Shown piece after piece: positions 52,805 to 60,501 of a stretch of DNA of 64,000 bases. Under the pieces are notes generated by a model. It was not told where the DNA came from. It ran no database searches and saw nothing but the letters and a program-made list of their open reading frames with translations. The stretch spans positions 186,001-250,000 of the forward strand of contig JAEUVV010000010.1 in assembly GCA_016786705.1 (NCBI GenBank), in the 5' to 3' direction. Each line of letters starts with the position of its first letter. Within the stretch, counting starts at the first letter, position 1. The stretch is from Taibaiella sp. Lineage in GTDB: Bacteria > Bacteroidota > Bacteroidia > Chitinophagales > Chitinophagaceae. The translations under genes were made by a program, and so were the position numbers.

Positions 52805-54025
52805 ATGAAGATTGGACTGATAAAAGAAGGAAAAATTCCTACAGATACTCGTGTGGCTCTTACACCAGAGCAGTGCTTAAGTTTACGTGAAAATTTCAAT
52901 CAGGTGGAGCTGGTCGTTCAGCCTTCTCCTAATCGTAGCTATAGTAATAACGAATACCTGCAGGCGGGCATCCCGATGAGTGAGGCTATTAATGATTGCG
53001 ATGTCTTACTCGGTATCAAAGAAGTGCCGATTAAAGACCTGATCCCTAACAAAACTTACTTTTTCTTTTCACATACCAAGAAGAAACAAAGCTATAATCA
53101 ACAATTGATGAAGGCCTTAATCGACCGGAAAATAAGGATGATTGATTATGAAGCGCTGACTTATGACAATGGGAAACGCATTATAGGTTTTGGCTTTTTC
53201 GCGGGAGTCGTAGGCGCCCATAACGCCCTGCTTACCTTTGGTAAAAAGTACCACCAGTTTGACCTGAAGCCTGCTTATCAATGTAAGGATATGCTGCAGA
53301 TGGTCGCTCAATATCAAAATATCGAGATCCCTCCGGTTAAAATAGTCGTTACCGGGGACGGTCGCGTGGCACATGGTATCGTTCATATCATGAACGCTAT
53401 GAATATCATGGAAGTAAGTCCGGAAGCATTTCTGAATACCACTTACGATGTTCCGGTATTTACAAAATTAAAAAACGAACATTTATACATTAACAAACGT
53501 ACGCATGATTACTCCCGTGAAGAATTTCATGCGCATCCTGAGCTGTATGAATGCTTATTTACACCTTATTGCAGTGCGGATATACTAATCAACGGCATTT
53601 ACTGGGACACCAACATTCCCCGTCTTTTCGAGAAATACGAGGTCAATAACCCTGATTTTAATCTTTCCGTTATAGCGGATGTTACCTGCGACAAAGATGG
53701 TTCAGTACCTATCAACCTGGGTGCTTCCTCTATCCCCGACCCTGTTTATGGCTATAATAAACAAACCGGCGAAAGGGACCTGCCATTTAAAAACAACCCT
53801 GATATCATTGATATTATGGCGGTAGATAACCTTCCTAATGAATTACCAAGAGACGCCTCAAGGGTTTTCGGAGAACATATTTTAGAATTTATTTTACCTG
53901 AATTGCTGAAACCAGAAAGCCCTATCCTGGAAAGGGCTACTATTTGTGCCAATGGAGCATTGGGGGCCAACTTCCAATACCTTGAAGATTACGCTTTCCC
54001 GGAAAAACACAAATCATTAAGTTAA
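52805..54025 (+). CDS. AlaDH/PNT-type dehydrogenase, saccharopine-dehydrogenase (LYS1)-like
   Basis: The 406-residue protein has the alanine dehydrogenase/transhydrogenase N-terminal domain (GLIKEGKIPTDTRVALTPEQC, then DVLLGIKEVP and YFFFSHTKKKQ) followed by a Rossmann domain (IVVTGDGRVAHG). The SHTKKKQ and FCAGVVGAHN-like (FFAGVVGAHN) segments fit the saccharopine dehydrogenase (lysine-forming) group better than true alanine dehydrogenases. Substrate cannot be settled from sequence. It stands alone under its own promoter, between dnaB and the convergent PorE-like gene. There is no other lysine-catabolism gene here. Confidence 0.8.
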   Translation: MKIGLIKEGKIPTDTRVALTPEQCLSLRENFNQVELVVQPSPNRSYSNNEYLQAGIPMSEAINDCDVLLGIKEVPIKDLIPNKTYFFFSHTKKKQSYNQQLMKALIDRKIRMIDYEALTYDNGKRIIGFGFFAGVVGAHNALLTFGKKYHQFDLKPAYQCKDMLQMVAQYQNIEIPPVKIVVTGDGRVAHGIVHIMNAMNIMEVSPEAFLNTTYDVPVFTKLKNEHLYINKRTHDYSREEFHAHPELYECLFTPYCSADILINGIYWDTNIPRLFEKYEVNNPDFNLSVIADVTCDKDGSVPINLGASSIPDPVYGYNKQTGERDLPFKNNPDIIDIMAVDNLPNELPRDASRVFGEHILEFILPELLKPESPILERATICANGALGANFQYLEDYAFPEKHKSLS

Positions 54026-54068
54026 TTACATACTGTTAAGAGCATCACAGCTTATTAAAATCGAATAC

Positions 54069-55976
54069 TTATTCCTGTTTTTGCGGGTTGTAGTATTCGA
54101 TTTTTAATACCACCTTACCGGGCGCTGCAGTATGCGGCGCTGCAGGATCATTTCCGGATAACGCTTCGGATGCCTTATAGGTAAATTGTACATAATCCTC
54201 GCCAATACCCATTTTATAGAAGCATTGCATTAGCAATGTATTAAACGCTTTTAATTGTGCAGAATCGGCCAGGCTGTAATAAGCATCTACCTGTATGCCC
54301 ACCATTTTTCCCGAAAATGGCTGCAAAACCTGGTTCAGGTCCAGGCAAATACTGTCTTCCTGCTCGCGGCCAAACTGAGTGAAATCATAAGTATTTACAA
54401 TCGCCTCCTGCCGCACCGGTTCATAACCGTTAATATATAATGCATATTGTAGCGTATCTATCTCCCGGGCACCGACCACTAAAGTATCGCTAAAAGGCTG
54501 ATAATAAGTGTGCTCAATATTCACTAGGTATCTGGTATTCCGCGGCATGGCAATGTAAAAGCTGCCGTCCCCTTTATTGCTCCACAAATGGGCATCTTTA
54601 CCATCCAAGGTAAGCGCGTCTATCTGGATAGAAGCATTGGTCACTACACTTTTTGTTTCGAAATCAGACAGCCGGCCATAAACAATACTCATTGGCCTGG
54701 GCTGGAAAGGTTTAGGTAATTCCGCTTTATAAATATCCATTCCGCCATAGCCTCCCGGCTGATCTGAAGAGAAATACAGTTCCCTGCCGTTGAGACTTAC
54801 CGAGCCAGCGATTTCATCAAAGCCCGAATTTATAGGGCTACCCAGGTTAGCCGCCATGGTCCAGCTGCTATCCGCGAGCAGTTTACTGGAAAAAATATCA
54901 AATCCGCCCATTCCCGGCCGGCCATTTGAAGAAAAGAAAAGCGTTTTCCCATCCGCGGCAATGCCGGGAGCGGTTTCATCCTTTTCTGTATTCACATTAG
55001 GGCCAAGGTTTTTAGGCACCTGCCATTTCCCGTTTACAAAATAACTGACCCAGATATCTTTGCCACCATAACCGCCGGGGCGGTCGCTCACAAAGTATAA
55101 GGCGCTTTCATCAGCACTCAGGCTTGGCATACCTTCAAAGGCAACTGTATTAATAGTGTAACCGAAAGGGCGCGGCTCTGACCAGCCCTGCTTTGTAGCA
55201 TAAGACAAATAAAGATCGCAACCGCCCCGCTCCCAACCGTTCACACTGCGGTTATCGCACTTCTGGTAAATCATGTATTTATCATTGTAAGCCCGATTTT
55301 GAAAGCTTTCCGGGCTGGCCGAATTCAGGGGGAAGCCCATATCTTCCGCTACCGACCAGAAACCACAGGTATCCAGCCGGGAGGAAAAGAAATTTTCATC
55401 AATTCCATTTACTTTGCGGGTAAAAACAAGGTCCCGGTTAAGCGGGGAAAAAGAGGGCGCGTAATCGTCATAGGATGAATTTATGGCCATGCCGAGATTC
55501 GTTACACTTACGTTATGGGTATTGTAGGTTACCAGGCGGGAAAATTCAATAGATTTTTGCAATTGCTGCACTTCTTCCAGCAAAAAAGGCGGAGTGGCCG
55601 CGTTGCTCCGGAATTCGCGGAGTGCCGCCGCCGCACGCTCCTGGGCACCGGCCCGGTAATAAGCTTTTGCTAATGGCAATGCGAAACTCTGCCGGCCGTT
55701 GACAGTAGACTTGCTGCCCATTTCAAAATAGTAAGCAGCATCCTGGAAGCGGTTATTATCGTAGTAGTACTTTCCTATATTACTATAAATCCGGGCATCC
55801 CTGGGAGATAAACGAACAATCTCTTTAAAGAGCTCATCTGCTTTTTTAACCTGTCCTTTCTGGTAAAGCTGCGTCGCCCGCCGGTATTTCCGGTCCGCCG
55901 CACTTTCATTGAACTGTGCATGGCTATAGGTAATAGCCAATAGAAAGCATAATGAGGTAAAAAAGATTCTAAACAA
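54069..55976 (-). CDS. PorE-like TPR/PD40 envelope protein without OmpA domain
   Basis: The 635-residue protein has a signal peptide (1-20), two to three TPR units (about 27-130, RATQLYQKGQVKKADELF), a PD40 beta-propeller (about 160-400) with repeated LYFVSDRPGGYGGKDIWVS, LFFSSNGRPGMGGFDIF and LYFSSDQPGGYGGMDIY units, and a carboxypeptidase-regulatory-like sandwich (about 405-500). This is the order of PorE-type proteins linked to type IX secretion and gliding, but the usual OmpA peptidoglycan-binding domain is not recognisable: the last 130 residues keep only a faint trace (GIQVDAYY, ALSGND). It lies 6 nt after proline dehydrogenase, an unexpected operon partner. Confidence 0.82.
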   Translation of the reverse strand: MFRIFFTSLCFLLAITYSHAQFNESAADRKYRRATQLYQKGQVKKADELFKEIVRLSPRDARIYSNIGKYYYDNNRFQDAAYYFEMGSKSTVNGRQSFALPLAKAYYRAGAQERAAAALREFRSNAATPPFLLEEVQQLQKSIEFSRLVTYNTHNVSVTNLGMAINSSYDDYAPSFSPLNRDLVFTRKVNGIDENFFSSRLDTCGFWSVAEDMGFPLNSASPESFQNRAYNDKYMIYQKCDNRSVNGWERGGCDLYLSYATKQGWSEPRPFGYTINTVAFEGMPSLSADESALYFVSDRPGGYGGKDIWVSYFVNGKWQVPKNLGPNVNTEKDETAPGIAADGKTLFFSSNGRPGMGGFDIFSSKLLADSSWTMAANLGSPINSGFDEIAGSVSLNGRELYFSSDQPGGYGGMDIYKAELPKPFQPRPMSIVYGRLSDFETKSVVTNASIQIDALTLDGKDAHLWSNKGDGSFYIAMPRNTRYLVNIEHTYYQPFSDTLVVGAREIDTLQYALYINGYEPVRQEAIVNTYDFTQFGREQEDSICLDLNQVLQPFSGKMVGIQVDAYYSLADSAQLKAFNTLLMQCFYKMGIGEDYVQFTYKASEALSGNDPAAPHTAAPGKVVLKIEYYNPQKQE

Positions 55977-55982
55977 AACGGG

Positions 55983-57149
55983 CTATAATTTTCTTCTTTT
56001 AAGCTCTTTTTTTATTAAAGACAACTCCCTTCCGGTTTGGCCTTTAACAGAGGTATTTTCCCTTGCCCTGCGCATCAGGTAAGGAATTACATCTTTTACC
56101 GGGCCGTAGGGCAAATACTTGGAAGCGTGATAACCTTCATTCGCCAGGTTGAAGGTCATATTGTCGCTCATACCATATAGCTGAGCAAAATACACTTTTT
56201 CAACGTCATTTGCAAGTCCCTGCTCTTTCATTAAGTTAGCGGCAATATAACAACTGTCCTCGTTATGGGTACCGATAAATGTAGTGATCACGTCGTTATG
56301 TCCTAAACAAAATTTAACGGCCTCGTTGTAGTCATCGTCACAGGCTTTTTTATCCGGCTGGATCGGGCTGGGATAGCCCATTTCTGCAGCCCTTGCCCTT
56401 TCTTTTTCCATATAAGCGCCACGTACCAGTTTTGCACCAAGGATATACCCGCGGGATTTGGCTTTTTCGTAAGATGTTTTTAAGAATGCCAGTTTTGCAT
56501 GACAATACATCTGGAATGTATTGAACACAACAACCTTGCCTCTATTATATTTCTCCATCATTTCATCAGCCAGGTCATCTATAGGCTGCTGTACCCAGGT
56601 TTCTTCCGCATCGACCAGGATCATCAGCTTACAATCATTGGCCACACTACAGATCGCGTCTATACGGTCTTTCACGCGCGCGTACTCCTTTTGTTCCGCC
56701 TCTGTCAATCCGGCCCCGGAATGTAGCTTTTCCAGCAATCCAAAGCGGGCAAAACCAGTTAGTTTAATAGGAATAAACGGAATATTTTTTTGAGAAGCGG
56801 CATATTGTATCGCCTTTATAAATTCAGGTACAGCGGCATCAAAATCAGCTTCTTCACTTTTGCCTTCTACCCCGTAATCCAGGCATACGTCCACATTATA
56901 TTTGGCCAGCATTGCCGCTGTTTTAGCGACCTCCTGTAAGGTTTCCCCACCACAGAACTGCTCGAAAATGGTTCTTTTGATGATTCCTTCAACCGGCAAT
57001 TTCAATTTCAGGGCCACACTGGTAAAGCTAATGCCCAGGCTCGTAAGCATCGAAGAAGACATAGAGGAAAACAGGAAATTGGCTTGCTTTAACTGTTTAT
57101 TGCTTTTATACTGGAAAGCAACCTGGGTATTATCAAAAGATAGTGACAT
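55983..57149 (-). CDS. Proline dehydrogenase
   Basis: The 388-residue protein is a stand-alone PRODH, a FAD-binding TIM barrel that oxidises proline to pyrroline-5-carboxylate. Seen are VCLDYGVEGK, FIPIKLTGF, LMILVDAEETWVQ, NTFQMY, GAKLVRGAYMEKER, TFIGTHNE and the YLPYGPVKDVIPYLMRRARENT end, whose RRxxEN motif binds the proline carboxylate. It is not fused to a P5C dehydrogenase. It leads a two-gene operon with the PorE-like protein, with its own promoter. Confidence 0.94.
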   Translation of the reverse strand: MSLSFDNTQVAFQYKSNKQLKQANFLFSSMSSSMLTSLGISFTSVALKLKLPVEGIIKRTIFEQFCGGETLQEVAKTAAMLAKYNVDVCLDYGVEGKSEEADFDAAVPEFIKAIQYAASQKNIPFIPIKLTGFARFGLLEKLHSGAGLTEAEQKEYARVKDRIDAICSVANDCKLMILVDAEETWVQQPIDDLADEMMEKYNRGKVVVFNTFQMYCHAKLAFLKTSYEKAKSRGYILGAKLVRGAYMEKERARAAEMGYPSPIQPDKKACDDDYNEAVKFCLGHNDVITTFIGTHNEDSCYIAANLMKEQGLANDVEKVYFAQLYGMSDNMTFNLANEGYHASKYLPYGPVKDVIPYLMRRARENTSVKGQTGRELSLIKKELKRRKL

Positions 57150-57177
57150 GAAAATGAATACTTAATTTTTTATGGAG

Positions 57178-57209
57178 CAAAGGTAAAAAAAGATATACCA
57201 GCTGCGCAA
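57178..57209 (-). promoter_or_regulatory. Promoter of the proline dehydrogenase operon
   Basis: On the - strand a -33 TTG (57207-57209), 21 nt spacer and -7 TACCTTTG (57178-57185) fit the Bacteroidota consensus, 28 nt before the ATG. Confidence 0.75.
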
Positions 57210-57253
57210 TTTTTAAAGCAAGTTTTTAATTCGGATATTCCCGGCATCTGCTT

Positions 57254-57261
57254 TACCTTTG
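57254..57261 (+). promoter_or_regulatory. -7 box of the plsC promoter
   Basis: TACCTTTG matches TAnnTTTG and lies 36 nt before the plsC ATG. It is divergent from the proline dehydrogenase promoter, 69 nt apart. Confidence 0.72.
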
Positions 57262-57297
57262 TGAGCTTAATTATTTATCGCACCCAAACAAGCAGGG

Positions 57298-58041
57298 ATG
57301 AATATTTTCAAGAGAATACTAGGCCATGTTTACTTTTTTTACGGCATGTTACTATTTATTAGTACCATGTTGGTGGCCCTGATTCCAGCCGGTATCGCAT
57401 TAATGTTTCCCGAACCCAGGAGAGCAAGGATCCTGCACCCGAGCTATAAAATATGGATGAGTATCTTCCTGCCACTGGTATTCATAAGGGTAAAAAGAAA
57501 AGGAAAAGAGAAATTTGTAAAAGGACAAAACTACGTTGTGGTAGTCAATCATAATTCACTGGTAGATATCCCGGTATCCATGCCCTGGGTCCCCGGCCCC
57601 AATAAAACGCTTGCGAAAGTAGAAATGGCAAAGATCCCTTTATTCGGCATTATTTATAAAGCCGGCTCCATACTGCTGGACCGCAGCAGCGTTGAAAACC
57701 GGCAGCAAAGCTCTCATGCCATGCAGGAAACCCTGCAGATGGGCCTGCACCTTACCTTGTATCCGGAAGGTACCCGGAACAAGACCCACAAACCTTTGCA
57801 GAATTTTCATGTCGGGGCATTCGCCAATGCCATCATGGCCCAGAAACCGGTCATGCCGGGCATTATTTTTAACACGAAAAAGATCCTGCCTTCCCGGCCT
57901 AAATTGTGGGCCTGGCCTTATACCATCCGGTTTGACTTCCTGGACCCCATCAGTACTTCAGGAATGGCAATGAGCGACAAAAACCAGCTCAGGGACCGCG
58001 TTTATTCCCTCATGGAGCAGTATATCATTAAAAACCAGTAA
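57298..58041 (+). CDS. plsC: 1-acyl-sn-glycerol-3-phosphate acyltransferase
   Basis: PlsC adds the second acyl chain to lysophosphatidic acid in phospholipid synthesis. The 247-residue protein has an N-terminal membrane segment (about 11-35), the catalytic H85-x4-D90 (NHNSLVD) and the glycerol-phosphate-binding YPEGTR (155-160). Length and motifs are standard. It is 3 nt before a DUF2520 gene and probably leads that operon. Confidence 0.93.
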   Translation: MNIFKRILGHVYFFYGMLLFISTMLVALIPAGIALMFPEPRRARILHPSYKIWMSIFLPLVFIRVKRKGKEKFVKGQNYVVVVNHNSLVDIPVSMPWVPGPNKTLAKVEMAKIPLFGIIYKAGSILLDRSSVENRQQSSHAMQETLQMGLHLTLYPEGTRNKTHKPLQNFHVGAFANAIMAQKPVMPGIIFNTKKILPSRPKLWAWPYTIRFDFLDPISTSGMAMSDKNQLRDRVYSLMEQYIIKNQ

Positions 58042-58044
58042 GCC

Positions 58045-58824
58045 ATGAACATTGTCGTAATTGGCGCCGGTAACCTCGCACACTATTTTTGTACTGCGTT
58101 AACCGGTAACCAGCAATTCAGTATCATACAGGTCTATGCCCGTAACCCGGTACAAGCCCAATATTTTGAAAAAAAGTTCCGGCTCTCGGTGACCGGCACC
58201 CCTGAAAATATCATCCAGGATGCCGATATCTATCTTTTTGCCGTAAATGATGGCGCCATTGAAGAGCTGGCGGCTTTAATACAAAGGCCTAAAGCGCTCA
58301 ATATACATTGTGCCGGATCGCAGGCAACAGAGCTCACCGCCGCTTCGGGTAAAAATAACGCGGTGATATGGCCCATCTATTCCATTACAAAGAGCACACA
58401 CCCGGCTAAAGAGAATATCCCGCTAATCGTTGATGGCAATAACGCGGCAGCGGTTAAAACGGCTTTGGAACTGGCTTCTGAAATTTCTGAGAATGTACGG
58501 GTCTTAAATTTTGAACAACGCAGGTACCTGCACCTGAATGCAGTGCTGGTCAATAATTTCACCAATCATTTGATGGCGATTGCGGAACAGATCAGTAAGG
58601 AGCAGCAGATTGACTATGATATCCTGATGCCTATCATAGAGCAGACGGCTCAAAGAGTAAAAAAGCAATCGCCGGGCGAAAACCAAACCGGGCCAGCCAA
58701 AAGAAACGATACCGCTACGATGCGGGCACAACTGGAACTGCTGGCGCAACACCCCAAATGGCAGGAAGTTTACCGTAGCCTAAGTACGTCCATAATTGAA
58801 ATGTACACTGAAGAGCCAACTTAA
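58045..58824 (+). CDS. Rossmann-fold/DUF2520 protein
   Basis: The 259-residue protein begins with a dinucleotide-binding motif (IGAGNLA, 6-12) and resembles the F420-binding/NADP oxidoreductase-like plus DUF2520 pair (VWPIYSITK, HLNAVLVNNFTNHLMAIAEQIS and GPAKRNDTATM, the last typical). DUF2520 resembles the C-terminal helical domain of ketopantoate reductase-like dehydrogenases. The reaction is unknown. It follows plsC by 3 nt. Confidence 0.87.
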   Translation: MNIVVIGAGNLAHYFCTALTGNQQFSIIQVYARNPVQAQYFEKKFRLSVTGTPENIIQDADIYLFAVNDGAIEELAALIQRPKALNIHCAGSQATELTAASGKNNAVIWPIYSITKSTHPAKENIPLIVDGNNAAAVKTALELASEISENVRVLNFEQRRYLHLNAVLVNNFTNHLMAIAEQISKEQQIDYDILMPIIEQTAQRVKKQSPGENQTGPAKRNDTATMRAQLELLAQHPKWQEVYRSLSTSIIEMYTEEPT

Positions 58825-58831
58825 TGGCTGC

Positions 58832-58847
58832 TATTTTTGTACATTTG
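58832..58847 (+). promoter_or_regulatory. Two abutting -7 boxes before kdsC
   Basis: TATTTTTG (58832-58839) is followed at once by TACATTTG (58840-58847). Both match TAnnTTTG exactly, so two start points about 8 nt apart are possible for kdsC. Confidence 0.65.
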
Positions 58848-58891
58848 CTGATATAGCTATTTAATATTACTCCAAAAAAGCGGATTTATTC

Positions 58892-59389
58892 ATGAATGTA
58901 CTCTCCTTATTTGAAAAAGTAAAAGTTTTTGTTTTTGATATTGACGGTGTCCTGACGGATAGTATGCTGCATGTGCAGGAAACCGGGGAATTGCTGAGAA
59001 GAATGAATATTAAAGACGGCTATGCCTTACAGCTCGCCGTAAAAAAGGGATATAAGGTATGGGTTATCTCGGGCGGGCATTCTAATGCTTCGAAAAGAAG
59101 GCTGAATAACCTTGGGGTAATGGATGTATTTATTGGGGTAGAGAACAAATTAGCAAAGCTGCAGGAAATGTTGAATATGCATGGCCTAACTACAGAGCAG
59201 GTCTTATTTATGGGCGACGATATGCCGGATATAGCGAGCATGAAATTATGCGGCCTGGCTACCTGCCCGAACGATGCCGCGGTTGAGGTCTGCAATATAG
59301 CCCATTATATCAGCCCGATAAAAGGAGGTATGGGTTGCGCAAGGGATGTGATCGAAAAGGTTCTTAAAATCAATAACGATTGGGAATAA
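58892..59389 (+). CDS. kdsC: KdsC-like HAD phosphatase (KDO 8-phosphate phosphatase)
   Basis: KdsC removes phosphate from KDO 8-phosphate in LPS inner-core synthesis. The 165-residue cap-less HAD protein has the catalytic D16-I-D18 (VFDIDGVLTDS), the ISGG motif, Lys86 in VENKLAKL and GDDMPD (108-113), all typical of KdsC. Close relatives act on other sugar phosphates, so specificity is likely but not certain. The stop codon lies within the terminator stem that follows. Confidence 0.9.
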   Translation: MNVLSLFEKVKVFVFDIDGVLTDSMLHVQETGELLRRMNIKDGYALQLAVKKGYKVWVISGGHSNASKRRLNNLGVMDVFIGVENKLAKLQEMLNMHGLTTEQVLFMGDDMPDIASMKLCGLATCPNDAAVEVCNIAHYISPIKGGMGCARDVIEKVLKINNDWE

Positions 59390-59434
59390 GCAAATAGAAG
59401 CGGCGCTTCTGCGCCGCTTTTATTTGCTTATTCC
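59383..59434. terminator. Long terminator overlapping both gene ends
   Basis: A 24-bp stem (59383-59406 with 59411-59434, one G-U) with a TTCT loop. Its arms include the kdsC stop codon and the last codons of the convergent YkgJ-like gene. Confidence 0.93.
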
Positions 59435-59902
59435 GGAATGTATCAGTTTTTCCATTACATAGTGCATGGCCGGGCAAATAGTTGCATTGACCAGGGTAAG
59501 ATTAGGTTGCTTGATCAGCACATCTTCATCCGTATAAGGATAGCGGGCACAATCCCTCGGCCGGTCTTCATAAATAGAACATTTATTATCATCCCCTAAA
59601 AAAGGACACGGACTGGACTTCACTACATAATCGCCATCACTGTCCAGGTTCAGGTAAGTATCGATAAACTGGCTTTCTTTCATCCGGAACAGCTTCGCGA
59701 TCCGCTTAATATCAGGCATTTTAAAGCGCGGGGAATAGTTGCGGCAGCAATTAGCGCATTCCAGGCAATCAATCCTGGCAAATGCTTCTTCATGCAGCGC
59801 CGGCAGCTTTTCCAGCACTTTATTTTTATTGGCTTTCTTCAGAAAATTCCGGTATTTACCCTGGTTTTCTTTGGCCTCCTTCACAAATTCTGTATACAAC
59901 AC
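59420..59902 (-). CDS. YkgJ-family cysteine-cluster protein
   Basis: The 160-residue protein has clustered cysteines: DCLECANCCRNYSPRF, PCPFLGDDNKCSIYEDRPRDCARYP and a later ICP. This is the YkgJ (CxxCxxCC) pattern, thought to bind zinc or an iron-sulfur cluster. Function is unknown. It follows the asparaginase-domain gene by 15 nt in the same direction and ends in the shared terminator. Confidence 0.9.
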   Translation of the reverse strand: MLYTEFVKEAKENQGKYRNFLKKANKNKVLEKLPALHEEAFARIDCLECANCCRNYSPRFKMPDIKRIAKLFRMKESQFIDTYLNLDSDGDYVVKSSPCPFLGDDNKCSIYEDRPRDCARYPYTDEDVLIKQPNLTLVNATICPAMHYVMEKLIHSGISK

Positions 59903-59917
59903 AAGCCTCTGTTTTAT

Positions 59918-60406
59918 TTACTTTATGCTTTCAAAAAAACCTGTTTTCTTATTCTTACGCACATTATCCCAGGTATAATAACGGCCGTTCATCACCACAT
60001 ATACGCCTGCAGGCAGGGTTTGTAAAAACGCCAACGCAGAACCGAGATTGAAAAAGCCATCTGAACTACCGAATTTATAAGGGATCATTGCACCGGTCAG
60101 TACAATAGTTTTTCCTAAATCTTTTGCCGCCAGGTAGGCCGCCGTTTCGGGCATGGTATCGGTACCATGAGTGATCAGGATACGGTCTTCTTCCGCTTTC
60201 TGGCAATTCAGGGCGATCACTTCCCTTTCCGTGTCGGTCATTTCCAGGCTATCGATCATCATCAGGGTACGCACCTCGGTATCGACCGTGCATCTTCCCA
60301 GGGCCAGCATCTCCGGTACATGCGTTTCTTCAAAGTCGAGCTTCCCATTGATCATATCGTACTCTTTATCGAAAGTACCCCCGGTAATTAATATCCTGAT
60401 AGACAT
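59918..60406 (-). CDS. Short single-domain asparaginase-like protein
   Basis: The 162-residue protein covers only the N-terminal alpha/beta domain of L-asparaginases: ITGGTFD (7-13, catalytic Thr in TGGT), ITHGTDTMPET (second Thr-Asp pair) and VLTGAMIP. Full asparaginases have a second domain of about 120 residues that completes the active site, so this protein either dimerises differently or has another amidase role. Such half-size proteins are known in bacteria and seem stable. The start is the ATG at 60406; the longer frame to 60436 crosses into the divergent promoter region. Confidence 0.85.
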   Translation of the reverse strand: MSIRILITGGTFDKEYDMINGKLDFEETHVPEMLALGRCTVDTEVRTLMMIDSLEMTDTEREVIALNCQKAEEDRILITHGTDTMPETAAYLAAKDLGKTIVLTGAMIPYKFGSSDGFFNLGSALAFLQTLPAGVYVVMNGRYYTWDNVRKNKKTGFFESIK

Positions 60407-60447
60407 GCTGATTAAATTTTTTGCAAAGTAAAGCAATTGCCCTGAAT

Positions 60448-60477
60448 ATTGAGAATCAGAATCATTGATTAACTTTG
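60448..60477 (+). promoter_or_regulatory. Promoter of the TetR-isonitrile synthase gene
   Basis: A -33 ATTG (60448-60451), an 18-nt spacer and -7 TAACTTTG (60470-60477) fit the consensus. The -7 box lies over the alternative TTG start at 60475, so translation most likely begins at the ATG at 60502. The imperfect dyad symmetry around this region could hold a self-binding operator, but I cannot identify one with confidence. Confidence 0.75.
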
Positions 60478-60501
60478 TTTATAAAGGACCCACAGAGCGG
60501 T

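Noticed and set aside
60475..60501. TTG start of the TetR-isonitrile synthase frame
   Set aside because: The TTG overlaps the promoter -7 box, so it would lie before the transcript start.
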